The notes beneath the pieces were generated by a model that searched no databases, was not told the origin of the DNA, and was given only the letters and a program-made list of their open reading frames with translations. A program made the position numbers and the translations under genes. From NCBI GenBank assembly GCA_010405405.1, contig MU004239.1, positions 1,166,713 through 1,230,712 of the forward strand: a stretch of DNA of 64,000 bases, in the 5' to 3' direction. Shown piece after piece: positions 11,971-23,411 of this stretch (positions are counted from its first letter, which is position 1; the number at the start of each line of letters is the position of its first letter). The stretch comes from Microthyrium microscopicum. Lineage: Eukaryota; Ascomycota; Dothideomycetes; Microthyriales; Microthyriaceae.

Positions 11971-12962
11971 CATGAACAGTGTTCTTTTGAGTCACTATGT
12001 TCTCCTGAGTATATCTCAATCCTGGGCTTGTGATGTGAGACCACAAGATCATGATAGTTTCAGTCTTTCAGATCTTGATTCTTGACATCGTTCAGGATTA
12101 CGCCGACTGATATTGATGTTGCTTAGGATCACACTGCCACGTATGAAGGAATTGCGGATGCGGACCTGATTTTCCAAGACTTTTCAACTTTTCAAGAGCA
12201 AAATTAGTGGTAATCAAAAAAATTTCAAGGCTACCTGAATCTTGAGCTGCTTTCATTAAATGTTACGTCTTCAAGTGCGGATACTAGCTTCCAGGAACGC
12301 CGTGTATGTTCTTGCATAGTCTCACGCACTAGGTCTGTGGATGCTCGGTCTTTTGCTCTATCAAGACGGAATCGTTTTATAGATTAAAAGGCTATAACTC
12401 TCTTCACAAGCCAATGTACAAGCATCCCTTCAGATGGAAGAGGCACAGAAGTTTGCTGCGCAAGTGGGATGTGAAAATTCCATCCTGCGCATCCTAAAGT
12501 GACCATTGGCTGGTAATAAGATGCACCGACTTTTGATCCTTTGCAGTGATGTGGATTATTATCTGGAGAGATATCTCTAGGTTGCTAGATAAAGAATGCG
12601 TTTTCCAGCGGCGAGAATGGCTCGGAACTAAAATTGACTCTTGAAGCCTACACTCGCCGCCCAATATTGACAATTATCGTCATAATCATGGTAGTATTGT
12701 TGCCATCATGTCTGCCGTTTTGATCCTGGCGAATCCAAAAATCCCCAAAGCTTGGTATTAGGCAGAATGCAAGAAGTGACAACTTGGAGAAAAGACTTTC
12801 CATATGCGTAGACATATACGCTTCAACCTTGAGATGGAATCCAGAGGCAAGCTCATCTAAAGCCATTGAGAATGGTCTTGAAAAGTAACCGAACCGCCAG
12901 CAGGTTCAGTGCTTCATTATATCCATCACCTTAGAAACGATAGCAGAATAGCGTAACTCAAA
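11971..12962. other. intergenic, possible decayed element
   Basis: About 1 kb without a convincing open frame. It starts at the broken end of the reverse-transcriptase fragment, so further decayed element sequence may be present, but I could not recognise RNase H, integrase or LTR ends. Confidence 0.4.
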
Positions 12963-14148
12963 ATGCTATTTTCTTCTAAACTCTTTTTATCTTTGCTCTT
13001 GCCAGTCTCGAACTTGGCCCAGAATTGTAAATATCTCATCAACTCAATTTATCTCGTTTTCTTGGTCCGCTAACATCCTTCCAGTCTCACCGCCAGGAAC
13101 AGCTACACCTGCGGCAGCGGATGACTTCAACTTGACTGCCTTTTACTCGCAGTATGCCAACGCAGCTTATTGCAGGCAAAATACTCAGCTGGCTCCAAGG
13201 GCAGAAACATCTCTTGTCCTAACGGACAATGCAACGATGCTCAGAGTGCTATCATTCTAGATACGTTTGACAAGTACGAAGCCAGTATTAAGGCACACCC
13301 ACTTACTAGTGCAATACTAACCAAAGCTCTAGAAGTCCTGTTATAGTTACCAACACTGGAGGCTTTATAGCTGTGGATGAGGGTCGACAGCTCATTATTG
13401 TAGCTATCCGAGGTGCGGAGGACATGGCACAGCTGACATTACTCCTGGAGACCGGAGGACTCCAGACGGCTACAAACAATCTGTGTGATGGTTGCCGAGT
13501 CTCCACCCCGTTTCTTACTGGATACACGGAGGTCAGGACAACAATCATCAATGCCATCACCACAGCAGCACGGGACCACCAGGGATTCAAGGTCGTGACT
13601 GTTGGCCATTCGTATGGCGGAGCACTTTCGCATTTGGCTGCACTGGAGATCAGAAACATGACTAAAAGCCTCCAGGTTGATCTTGTACTATCCCCGATCA
13701 ATTACGGATGACCAGATTACTAACAATTTGCTTCATTTAGGCCACTTACGGCTCTCCAAGGGTCGGTAATCCAGTTCTCGCTGCTAAACTCGATAGCCAA
13801 AACAGCCAAACAAGGCCAGATGGCACTTCCTTTGGTCGAAATCTTCGCGTTGTGCACGACAATGATATTATCCCCAATTTTGCACCCGCGCCAGGAAGCC
13901 CCTTATTTCCTCCTGCTACGTTCAGACATACTACGCCATCCTTTTTTCTTCGAAATCCATCAGGAACCGTTCCTAAAAGTACGGACTTCTTCTCGATTCC
14001 TTCCCCTGACAATGATATTAGCGTTGTTTTGGACGGTTCGGTGCTTGCGCCAGCCACAGATGGTACTACAATGCCATTAGTTTCTGCGATCGATCTCCGC
14101 CACCTGGAACGTTCCCTCCTCCTACCGGACAACCGGCTTCCAGTATGA
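12963..14148 (+). pseudogene. secreted class-3 lipase, 5' half frameshifted
   Basis: Exon 1 (12963-13026) encodes a signal peptide (MLFSSKLFLSLLLPVSNLAQ). After a 58-base intron, exon 2 from 13085 reads the lipase N-terminal region (FYSQYANAAYC). The next family motif (NISCPNGQCNDAQ) lies in another frame from about 13190, with no possible intron between, so a base is missing. Downstream the frame from about 13340 carries the oxyanion RG region, the nucleophile elbow VGHSYGGA, and after a good intron (13685-13740, branch ATTACTAAC) TYGSPRVGN and VVHDNDIIPNF, where the Asp of the triad sits. A candidate catalytic His follows (IDLRHLE). A real or alternative intron around 13275-13337 joins the middle part. 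The enzyme would hydrolyse acylglycerols outside the cell. It is either a recent pseudogene or a single-base error in an otherwise intact gene. Confidence 0.65.
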
Positions 14149-14879
14149 TAAGTGCCCAGCTGAGAAAGGACGCGGAGGTTCTGGAACAATTTTTGAAATC
14201 CAGAAACATGACGGTTATCCACAACTAAGGGGTAGGGAGCAATCAGGTCGATGGTGCTTTATTATTTTCAAATCCGGGTTGTAGACGTGCATCTTTTAGC
14301 GTCCGTATTTAGCAGTCGAAGCTGTCATTACAGTATTGATATTTCGTCATGTCCTGAAAGGATAAAGTCCTATGTTCTTCATCTGAGAGCATTCGTAGAG
14401 AATTCAAGGCAATGAGCAGTGGCATGTGTTACTGAATTGAATGAAAATGACTTTCTTTCAGTCGCATGACTTCAATGACAAGGAAGATAAAAGTGCAATG
14501 CATATCGGCCCCATAAGGTACGAAACCTTCACATTAGATGTCGGCAGATACACCTGGGTGCTTAACCGTAAATCTTTTTGAACTGAGGGACAGAAGTCAA
14601 GAACTCCTCAGTTGCGATCAAAAATCCGCATGCAGTGCTTAGGAAGCCTTTACAATAGTGGCCCACCTCCACACGTTCCAAAGTAGACTTCAAGTAACAA
14701 TGCCATCCACTAATAGTCGATACAAGACCGGATGGTCTAACTGAGAAACATTTCATCCACGGCCTAGGCATAGAGAAGACTGACTTAATGACCCGAACTT
14801 GATCATTCGGAAGTCGCGAACCGTTACTATATGTTCTAGCACAGTGTTAGAGCATCATCTTTGCGATGGAAGATTCAAT
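14149..14879. other. intergenic between convergent genes
   Basis: Lies between the 3' ends of the lipase and of the minus-strand secreted protein. No coding or structural signal seen. Confidence 0.4.
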
Positions 14880-15584
14880 CTACCGTATACCGTTAACAAA
14901 CTCGAAAGACACTCTTTGGAAAGGACCACCAAGGCGCTCATCGTCATTCGTGGGCTGATTCACATTCGACTCTTGTAGGTCAAATGAACGCCATTTCAGC
15001 CATTGCTTGTCATCCTCCGATACAGCGCGATCACCATCAGCGGCTTTCAGGCGTTCATGGCATGTATACCATGTGTCCTGTGGAGGATTCGTGAGGTCCG
15101 GACCGTTAATGGCTCCGTAGTTGGATGGATAGCAAAACAATGGAGAGTCAACGATGATCCAGCCACACTGAAATGTATTAGTGTGCACTAATCATAAGAA
15201 AACCTTTTCAATCAGCAGTCTGCTCTTCTGAAAACCAATACTGTGCAGAGATGATTCATGATGGCTTCTCGTCATAATAGCATTGTAGAAGTTGACCGGA
15301 TCGAGATTGCTGATGAATAAGCAGGAAAACTGTACCCTTAAAAGCTTCTCCATGCCATCGGGCGCCTGGCCGAGACATCTTTCGTAGTATGTGCGATATA
15401 TTGAAAACGAAGCCTTGACTCCCCCGGTGTAATTAACGACACGAGAGATATCGATATTCTCTACGTACCAAGTGTTATTTATATGGGAGAATGGAGGCTC
15501 AGCGTCCAGAGCATGGACAATAGGAAGTAAGGATAGCATGAATAGCAGCATACTGGGCATGTTGAGTTGAAAAATGATGTGCAT
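14880..15584 (-). CDS. small secreted protein, unknown family
   Basis: Two minus-strand exons, 15584-15204 and 15167-14880, give about 222 residues. The N-terminus has a signal peptide (MPSMLLFMLSLLPIVHA); translation may start at 15584 or at the second Met, 15560. The mature part has several cysteines and N-x-S/T sites and resembles no family I know. The intron inferred from the frame change is only 36 bases (GTTTTC...TTTCAG). That is shorter than usual for ascomycetes, so the junction, or the integrity of the gene, is doubtful. The coding character of both halves (conserved-looking Trp/Tyr/Cys pattern) supports one gene. Confidence 0.5.
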
Positions 15585-16436
15585 GTGAAAGTAGAAATGG
15601 AGCAGCTTTTTGATTGTATCTGATGAGAATATTCAACTTATATACTTCCATGCGTCGATATGTCAGTATGAGCCCTTGTGTAACATATCATATTCAATGG
15701 ACTGAAACTGGTCCTCATTAAATCATCACAAATTCGCCGATTCCGGGTTTATTCGAATTTAGAGAGGGGTCTGAAGGATTCAGACCCAGGTAATTTAGTC
15801 TGCAATTGATCAGTACGAGCCAGTCAGAAGGCTTCTCCATGCTTCATTGCAATCCTACTCAGGGCTCACAAGTTGCAGTATGTACTCCGTACCGCCTTCA
15901 ACTGACGCGACGCCATAGACTTCTGGGTTTCCTATCTATTGCAATTTGTTGCCAAAGACGATGTGAAATATTTCAACAGCCATTGAATGCCTGGTTGATA
16001 TCGCATCTTTTGCTTACCTGCTAGCGTTGGGGGGTGGGGGACGGCGCATTTCTGGCGCGCCGCTGGTGAGAGAGTGTTGAGAGCCAGTTGGTCCTGTTGA
16101 GCAGGATCATGAACGGACATGCCGGAGTCTTGAGTAGCTGATGCCTAAGAACTGGTGAAAGTGTCACGGAGCCGGATATTTTCTCTCTCATCGATGCCAC
16201 AAAAGAATCAAGGATTGACCTGATACTGGCTTCTGGTGCCTGGCGCGGCTCATTACACGGATAGTCGATAGCCGCGACGCCACAGGGGTAGTGTTTAGGC
16301 AAATATCCACTATTCCCGGGTTAGGGGCTTACTATAATTACTACAGATAGGGAGCAGCCCATCATGCAGTAAACACAACATACACCTGTATTCTGATTGT
16401 TCACCTCAAGTCGCTGCGAGCGCATACGGTATCTTG
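15585..16436. other. intergenic, divergent promoters
   Basis: Separates two divergently transcribed genes. Only short chance frames are present. Confidence 0.4.
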
Positions 16437-18468
16437 ATGGGTATGTCTAAATTGACCTGCGACTAATTTGTCAATATCTCAACTGATCGATTCTGTAGGG
16501 TACTCGGAGGTCAGATGCCAGCTCTGTGGAGTTGGATTTAACATTGGACGTGTACGACGAGCTGGTGAACCGCTGAATACGGCATTTTCTTTTGCGGAGC
16601 AAAAACTACATCTTGAGCACAATTTTGTCAACAAAAGTATCAATAAACGAGAGTACTGTCCAGAAAATTCTCTATGTATCAACGTCAAAGCCAACAGGCG
16701 TAAGGAACAGTCATCGACCAGGCCGAACGCTTGGTTGTTGTCGACCGAGGACGATGATGACCCTGACTGGGAATACCAATCACAAGGAGACAGCGAGCCA
16801 CTAGAATACGCTGAGGAGGAGGATCCGTCAGATGGATCAAATAGCGAAGCTGAAGGGGATACAGTGTCGGAGTCTTGCGATATCGATTCCAGGTCAACTG
16901 AAATATCCATCAGACCATCACAAAGGTCAAATTCACCGACACTAGTGGAACTCATGGAGGATCTGGAAAATGAAGAATCGCCTTCCGAAGAAGAAGACGA
17001 TAATTTTGAAGCCAGGTATAACCGATCCAGGACGCTGGAGCATCTGGCCGGTCCTCTGTGTAACCACCCACGAGGGTATAATGGAAACAATATCAGTGCT
17101 GAAGAGATGTTTGGTTGCTGCACCTCACAATGTCTTGTGCCCAAAGACGGCTTCTGGAAACCCCACCCGACCGATGAGGACTTTGAGCTCAGCAGCAAGT
17201 ACTTTCTTTCTGGCTTGGGTGGCCACATGAACTCGCGCGATTACGGTGGCGTACGCCCACTTCCTAGCCGTCATGGGCTAGGAGATGAGATCCATCCTGA
17301 TGATCAGATCTGGCAGGCTGGCGAAGAGGTGCCGCTTCCGTTTCATCCTGCCTGTCTCGAAATATACAGGCGTGTCTCACAAATACGCTTTGGGGAGTTC
17401 AATGTTGATGGCCTTTGTCAGTGGCGATTACTCGAGTGTGGTCATGCCAACGAAGTCTACAATGCCATCAGCCATTCGCATCCTGTCCTTCGGCGAGCCC
17501 TGTCCCAAGAATGGCATCATAGAATTGGAGATGAATGGTAAGATTTTTCTTTAGCAAAAGCCCTCTATGATTGTATCGGAGTCGTAAGGATACTAGCGGT
17601 CATTACCACCTTTGATGGTTACCATAGTATGTTCTATGACCTTATTCAGAACCCTATATATTCTTGAGAGCGTGTTCATTTAGCTACACTCTTGCATAAC
17701 CGTCCACTAACAGCATCCAGGCTTGCAGCAAACCCATTATTGATCCCAAGTCTTCATTCGACCTTAGAGGAAGCTACTTACGAGAGCTCAGATACTTTCA
17801 ATCCGTGTGACAGTGCATTTTCCTCGTGCAGGGAAGGTGTCGAACCGAAATCACAGGCCACTGGACATGGAGATTGCTTCCAAGGTCTGCCCCAAGAAGC
17901 GAATCTGCTCATCGTTGAGATGCTGCTCTCTTCGGATATTGCCGCTCTACGACTTGTGTCTCGCGCGTTTACACATCTTCCCATTTGTCTCTGGAAGAAG
18001 CTACTCAAGAAAGAGATGCCTTGGCTGTGGGAGATGCGCGATTACAGTCCGCCATACAAATGGTCAGCCATCGCCTACAGTGAGCTCAAAGAGGACGAAG
18101 AACGCATCAAGAAAGCAGCAGAGGAGTTGCGGCATCTACAGCATGTATATCGTCAAGTGTTCGAGGAAGAGATGCCCGAGCACTGGGAGCAATATTGTAT
18201 GGATCATCCATGGCTCACGGACGACGTCGACGCAGAAGAACGCGTTGCAAATGAGCAAAGTATAACGCGATTGGGATCGTCTAGGTCACTGTTTTCGTTG
18301 CCTCAGAATCGAACTAATTGGTACGAGGTCTATACTTTGATTAAGCGCAACTGGGATGATCTCAAAGGTCTGAGGAACAGAGAGCGAATCTGGACTGTCT
18401 GCGAGACTATTTGTGATGGAATTGAGAAGCTTACGGAAAAGGGAAAGATTATCCACCACGAAATTTAG
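16437..18468 (+). CDS. F-box protein with N-terminal Cys motif
   Basis: Three exons: 16437-16440 (ATGG only), 16499-17537 and 17721-18468, giving 596 residues. The protein starts MGYSEVRCQLCGVGFNIGRV, a CxLCGVxFNIGR motif that opens a common class of ascomycete F-box proteins. A long acidic linker follows (about 75-190). A second conserved block (GPLCNHPRGYNG, CCTSQCLVPKDGFWKPHPTDEDFE) precedes a long 183-base intron with a good CACTAAC branch site. The F-box itself is LPQEANLLIVEMLLSSDIAALRLVSRAF in exon 3, the Skp1-binding segment. Such proteins present substrates to SCF ubiquitin ligases; the substrate is unknown. Without the 4-base first exon there is no ATG that starts at the family's usual N-terminus. 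Confidence 0.8.
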
Positions 18469-18490
18469 AATATTGAAGTGAATCATAATC

Positions 18491-19720
18491 TTATTCTTGA
18501 ATCTGTGCTCCCCACCTCTCCATCCTGTCCGCACCAAACGAAGCTTCCATGAAAACCTTTGCAAAACGGTCAACGTCCTCCGGCGCCGCATCCGTGAACA
18601 ACTTATCGGCTTCCCCCAAAGGTATCAACCCAACATTGACCTCAGAGCATAGCTTCTCCCAGGCCGGAGCTGATTGCGCGTCCCAGACCCCCTTGCGGGT
18701 TGTGAACACCATACCACCACCGCAAGACATTCGGCCTTGCTGCATGATCAGGTATATCGTGTGTACTCCAGTGGCAATAAGCCAGGTCCGTCGAATGCTC
18801 TCGGCGAGTATCCATGAATACCACAGAAGATCGTCAGAATGCGAATTAGTGGACAGTGAAGAACCTAGCGAGGCTTGCTCTCGAGCCGATAAAAGGATGA
18901 AACTACCAAGACATGCTGCTTGGCTGGCACTTTGAATCATCTCTTGCAACCAAAGAGTTAATATTGGCATTTGAGTCTCTGAAAGATGCCGTAATCGAAT
19001 GTCCGAGTCGTAAAGTCCAACTACTTGATAGATCAGCAATGCGTGAACACGAGCTATGTGTTCAAGCGGATCGAGGACAGTCGAGCCTCTGCTCGCTGTC
19101 TCTGTTGGTAAGCCTGTTGACGGTAGGCCGTGTTCTGCTAGCAATCGTTTAGCCCGCTCTCGTACAATTTGTAGAACAATATGCTCATTTGACTTTGTCT
19201 TTTGAAAGTAGCATGTCAGAGAGGCGTATGCATCCTGGACACTCCTAGGTAAACGATTCCGATATAATCTAGGATGTATGAATGGATTACTGCCTTTCTC
19301 TAACCATTCAGCTAGCCAATCTTTGATCGTCGTGATTTGTCGCTGCAAGTCCTGGATCGTTGAGGTATTCTTTCCAACCGGTAGAAGATGATCTACCTTC
19401 CAGGTCTCCGGCGTAGTGAACCAGAGCGAAAATGATTGGCGATCCGTGAAATTGTTTGAGAACTCATAGGCATCAATTTCGCTCTGGACGATAGAAGTGT
19501 ACGCGGAAAGATGCGAGATGGTATGAAGGACGATGTCTTGTTGTTCAGTCGTAGCTGCATCATCTCCTTTGCAAGGAACCCAACTGGAATGTTTCACTGG
19601 AGGATAGGTGCAATTAAATCCACGTTTATGACATCGTAGGCATTGTGGCTTCTGCTTTCCGCACCTCCTCTTGCCCATGGAGCACTTTTGGCATGCTCTA
19701 GTGTCCAGCAACTCAGCCAT
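18491..19720 (-). CDS. Zn(II)2Cys6 transcription factor
   Basis: A single exon of 409 codons, convergent with the F-box gene (22 bases between stops). Residues 10-37 form a complete binuclear zinc cluster, C-x2-C-x6-C-x6-C-x2-C-x6-C (ACQKCSMGKRRC, then CLRCHKRGFNC), the fungal-specific DNA-binding domain that recognises CGG half-sites. The rest is helical with no further domain I can name. The protein is short for the class and lacks a clear fungal_trans middle homology region, though the Cys-rich QAACLGS and WILAESIRRTWLI stretch resembles the activation/regulatory region of small regulators. Target genes cannot be inferred; the SDR gene is 860 bases upstream and divergent. Confidence 0.88.
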   Translation of the reverse strand: MAELLDTRACQKCSMGKRRCGKQKPQCLRCHKRGFNCTYPPVKHSSWVPCKGDDAATTEQQDIVLHTISHLSAYTSIVQSEIDAYEFSNNFTDRQSFSLWFTTPETWKVDHLLPVGKNTSTIQDLQRQITTIKDWLAEWLEKGSNPFIHPRLYRNRLPRSVQDAYASLTCYFQKTKSNEHIVLQIVRERAKRLLAEHGLPSTGLPTETASRGSTVLDPLEHIARVHALLIYQVVGLYDSDIRLRHLSETQMPILTLWLQEMIQSASQAACLGSFILLSAREQASLGSSLSTNSHSDDLLWYSWILAESIRRTWLIATGVHTIYLIMQQGRMSCGGGMVFTTRKGVWDAQSAPAWEKLCSEVNVGLIPLGEADKLFTDAAPEDVDRFAKVFMEASFGADRMERWGAQIQE

Positions 19721-20583
19721 TGTATATGATATGCCTTAGAAACAACTTGGGATTTCAACGTGGATTGAATTGCCGTCTTTGCAAGTATTTGAAGTTTGCG
19801 GAAGCTATCCACTTAAGGAAAGACGCCGCAAGTCCATCGCTAGTGTATCGGTATAATCGTGGCTCGTGAGATGTCCCAAGCCCTCGGACGGTGGATTTAT
19901 CGACCGGCGCAGAGAAGTTGCCCCGGTGTGCGAATGCTCCTCGATTGGATAGTGGATTGGCCATGGTCATGATAAAATCGGCTCTGAACTTGGACACACT
20001 TGTGAACTCTAGAAAAGCATTGCGTACTCTAATACTCGAGAATCCGGCAAGAAACCGCACTTGCACTCGAGGTTCGGGGTCCGCATCCTAAGCATCAAAA
20101 CGCGGCCGCTAGCTCAAATCGAGTAGCTTCCGCAGTTCGAACGTCTTTGTTTCCATTACTCTAGAAAACTCTAGAATGGTGGAAGTTGATGCTCTCCATC
20201 AACTGAGATTCTAGCGGAGATTGTCCTTTCTTGTGCGGCGCAAATCGCCGCTCATTACACAAGATGGTAATGAGGCAATACTCAGCAGCCAGCCGCTCCT
20301 AGAGGGATTGGCTATAAAAGTAGAGACATGACCATTCAGTAATACCACAAGATACACCCCAGATTTTAAATAGCAGCTGGAACTCAAAGCCAATTCTTGG
20401 TAAGGCTCACCCGTGCCGCATCACATTTCTAGACGACTTCCGATGAAACCGCAAACACCTCCCATGACAATTGTTGGCTGTTACGAGATGCGATGGCTGT
20501 TGCGCGCTCTCACCACGAAAAGACATACTAACGGATATCAGCCTCTTTGAAACCCGAGTTCACAAAGTCTTGACTGAATAAAC
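19721..20583. other. intergenic, divergent promoters of TF and SDR
   Basis: Shared upstream region of a minus-strand regulator and a plus-strand SDR. At about 20160-20177 a short direct repeat ACTCTAGAA/ACTCTAGAA occurs (two CTAGAA words 10 bases apart), a possible regulator site. No gene is supported. Confidence 0.45.
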
Positions 20584-21669
20584 ATGTCTCTCGAGGGCTT
20601 ATCACCAGAAGTCATCGAACAGCTCTTCAACGCCGTCCTCCCCCAGAAAAATGTAACTCCAAACATTCATCGCGAGCCATATCCCGCAGTCTCGCCCACA
20701 CGCCCCGAACTGAGCCAGGCCGGCAAGGCGGTTCTAGTCACGGGCGGTGGTACTGGTGTGGGATATTCCATTGCGCAATCTTTTGTGCGTGCGGCCGCCG
20801 ATACAGTAATCATCATCGGTCGTCGCGAGAGTGTGATCGCAGAAGCTGCATCTAAGCTCGAGAAAGAGGCCAAGTCTGTCGGTACTGGCACGAAAATCAT
20901 CTCTCGGTCTTTGGATGCCACCGACTTGGCCAAGGTCGATGCATTCTGGAACGACCTCGCTGCTCAGGGCGTGAATGTTGATGTCTATGTCGCCAACGCG
21001 GCTAAGTTTTCGGATGGAAAATCAATACTTGAGTTGGGTTTCGATGAAGTTTGGTCTCAGATTGAGACAAACACCAAATCTCCTTTGTACTTTGTCAACA
21101 AGTTCTGCGCTCAGCCGGGTGACAAGAAAAAGGTGAACATCCTCTCTCCTCCACTCATACTACCTCGTTTCCTAATGCGTATGAATTTATTAGTACATTG
21201 TCAATGTATCCACTCAAGCAATACATTTGACAACGCATCCTCAGATCGCTAATCGTCCAGCGTACACGCTGTCGAAGACGGCGGGTACGCTGCTGTTTCA
21301 GCTCATCGCGCAAACCGAACCTAGTGAGAAACTACAGGTTATCAGCTATCACCCCGGGATCATCTATGGTGATGAATTCGAGAAGATGGGTCTGCCAGCA
21401 GAGATATTCGATAATGGTAAGATATTGACTCTGGTCCGCCACAATGTTGCGTACAACCATACAGTCTGCAGACTTTTACTGACATAATGTCCGCCTTAGT
21501 TCAACTCTGCGGCGATTTTGCAGTCTGGGCTGCATCGGAGGAAGCTGAATTCCTCCACGGACGCTTCGTCTGGGCGGGATGGGACGTGGATGATCTGGCT
21601 AATGGTGAGGCTCGGAAGCGTATCGATTCGGATCCTTTCTACCTTCGATCTTCCGTTGTAGGAGTTTAG
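20584..21669 (+). CDS. short-chain dehydrogenase/reductase
   Basis: Three exons (20584-21132, 21194-21416, 21500-21669) encode 313 residues. A classical SDR fold is visible: the cofactor glycine motif TGGGTGVG (53-60) after a 45-residue N-terminal extension, a basic residue pair IGRRES at the end of beta-2 that suggests NADP(H) preference, the NAA motif of beta-4 (VANAAKF), a Ser after beta-5 (VNVST), and the catalytic YTLSK at 207-211. It should oxidise or reduce a small alcohol/ketone; the substrate is unknown. Introns of 61 and 83 bases have GTGAAC and GTAAGA donors and the exons join in frame across the conserved IVNVST segment. It sits alone, divergent from the Zn2Cys6 gene, so co-regulation is only a possibility. 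Confidence 0.88.
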
Positions 21670-22100
21670 AGGTTGATCCTAGCGCCAGAGAAAACAAAGG
21701 TATAGAATAGATAGTTGTCAGTACGTCGAGAAATTGTTATTTGTTGTTCAGCAGCTGCTCCGTGACCATGTCTTCAACCCAAGAACAATGTTTTAAACCA
21801 GCCGACAATAGGGATGTCGCGCTCTCATCTCCAAAATGTCTGCAACCGCATTACTTAACGAAAAGATGCCTTAGATGTCAGCACATGCGATATGCGGTCG
21901 AGGGCCTTGTGTATTTTGTCGACCAGGTATGTCCTGTTGTAAGCCGGGAAGAGGTTGCAATAGTGTCCGAGGCAAAGGAAGGCACAAGGCCATGAAGTAA
22001 ATAAATGCATTGAGTATGTAAAGCATATCGTCGAAACAGTCATTAGCAGAACCACCTTGATAGAACTCCACTGACACCGTGCCATGCAAACCACACGCGT

Positions 22101-23049
22101 TCAAACCGTCGAACCGCATATACTCAAGTTCCGCACTTCCTGCAGCACTTCTTCCACCCGCTCATCCATTCTTCCTTCCGAATATTCGTCTCTTGTAGTT
22201 TTTGGTAGATACTCTTGTACACCGGCCATGTGAGAGTATCCTTCGCTCGCCAGTCGCATTTGTAGCTTGACAACCGCATCAAAGCTAGGATCCAGATAAG
22301 GTACGCGCATATCGACCAGTTGTGGAAGTTCTTCGAGAAGAGTAGCGTTGATCGCCTCGTACTGTGCTCTTGCCGCCTCAGCTTCCTTCTCCGCCATAGG
22401 CAATTTCGTCGCATCCTTGTCCGGCTTTTCTGTCAATTTCTTGACTTTTGCGCGCAATCCATCATAGTCCGTAAGTTTATCCTTTCGCTTCTTGACCGCC
22501 TCATTCACATCCGGAAAGTACGCACACCAGCGGTTGATCGGATCAAGCACCGTAGCACGATACGGCCCATCAAGTGCCTTCACTGTGTCCTTGTCTAACT
22601 CTTCCACTGCTCGCTTGTAACTTCGTGAGATGCCGTCGGCTGTGCCGGCGTCGCCGTAAAATGCGTCAACTGTCTCGGCGATACGGCATTGGCTGGCGGT
22701 AAGGGCGCGCACTGAATCGAGCCAGCCTTTCGTTTCTTTTTGGAGCTTCATGGAGGATGTCTCCATGGTCTTGTAGCGTCTGGGATAGGTGGTTAGACCG
22801 GGGAGGGGAGGAATGCAAGGAGCCATGGTTAGAATTTACCGGCATTCAGTTTCGAAATCGCGGTCGTTGGTTTTCTCGACTTGGCCTGCTTTCATCATAA
22901 CTTGGGTCGTGGCCCGACCAACGGACTTTTTGAATCCTATGCAGATGGGTCAGTACATGTTTGCAAGGCGTAATAGCCAGATGATGATGACTAGAGATGT
23001 GCCGATTGTATGATCGCATCTCCGGAGAAGACGTACCTGACCACGACAT
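22101..23049 (-). CDS. RVS161: BAR-domain protein, Rvs161/Hob-type amphiphysin
   Basis: Three minus-strand exons: 23049-23037 (13 bases), 22936-22840 and 22779-22101, giving 262 residues, matching Rvs161 (265). The protein reads MSWSGFKKSVGRATTQVMMK, then a BAR domain throughout, with the signature ASQCRIAETVDAFYGD, LDGPYRATVLDPI and RVPYLDPSFDAVVKLQ. BAR dimers bind and shape curved membranes; Rvs161 pairs with an Rvs167-type partner at cortical actin patches during endocytosis and is also used in cell fusion. There is no SH3 domain, as expected for the 161-type. Introns of 100 and 60 bases keep frame. It is divergent from MSW1, whose ATG lies 363 bases away. Confidence 0.93.
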
Positions 23050-23411
23050 GCTGGCGAATTGACTGCGAGATTCAGATGGTGCCTAGTTGGGTGCGAAGTG
23101 GTGCACAGTGGCAAGGCTAAGGTTGGTGGTCGCGAGATGTAGAGAATAGGTTGGGCAAAGAGGTTATAGATTTGAGTGACAAAGTCGCAAGGACAAGAGT
23201 AGTCAGCAGATGTTTGTGGAGTGATATGGAGATGCAATGGAAGGAGTGGTTTGAATCTGGAGATGGTAATGACGATTGCCTTGGAGTTGTCGTCTTTAGG
23301 AAGGGGCTTGGTTAGGATGACATGCAGGGGCCAACCAACCAACTCCATAATCTCTGCCTCTATTTCCGTCTCAGGGTTCAGATCCACCATCAAAACTTTT
23401 CTGTTTGACAA
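23050..23411. promoter_or_regulatory. divergent promoter region RVS161/MSW1
   Basis: The 362 bases between the two ATG codons must carry both promoters and leaders. No specific element was recognised. Confidence 0.5.

Noticed and set aside
20070-20090. GGTTCGGGGTCCG, B-box-like
   Set aside because: No upstream A-box; not a tRNA.
19755-20091. 100-codon minus-strand and 66-codon plus-strand frames
   Set aside because: Overlap the promoter region, no motif, mutually shadowing.
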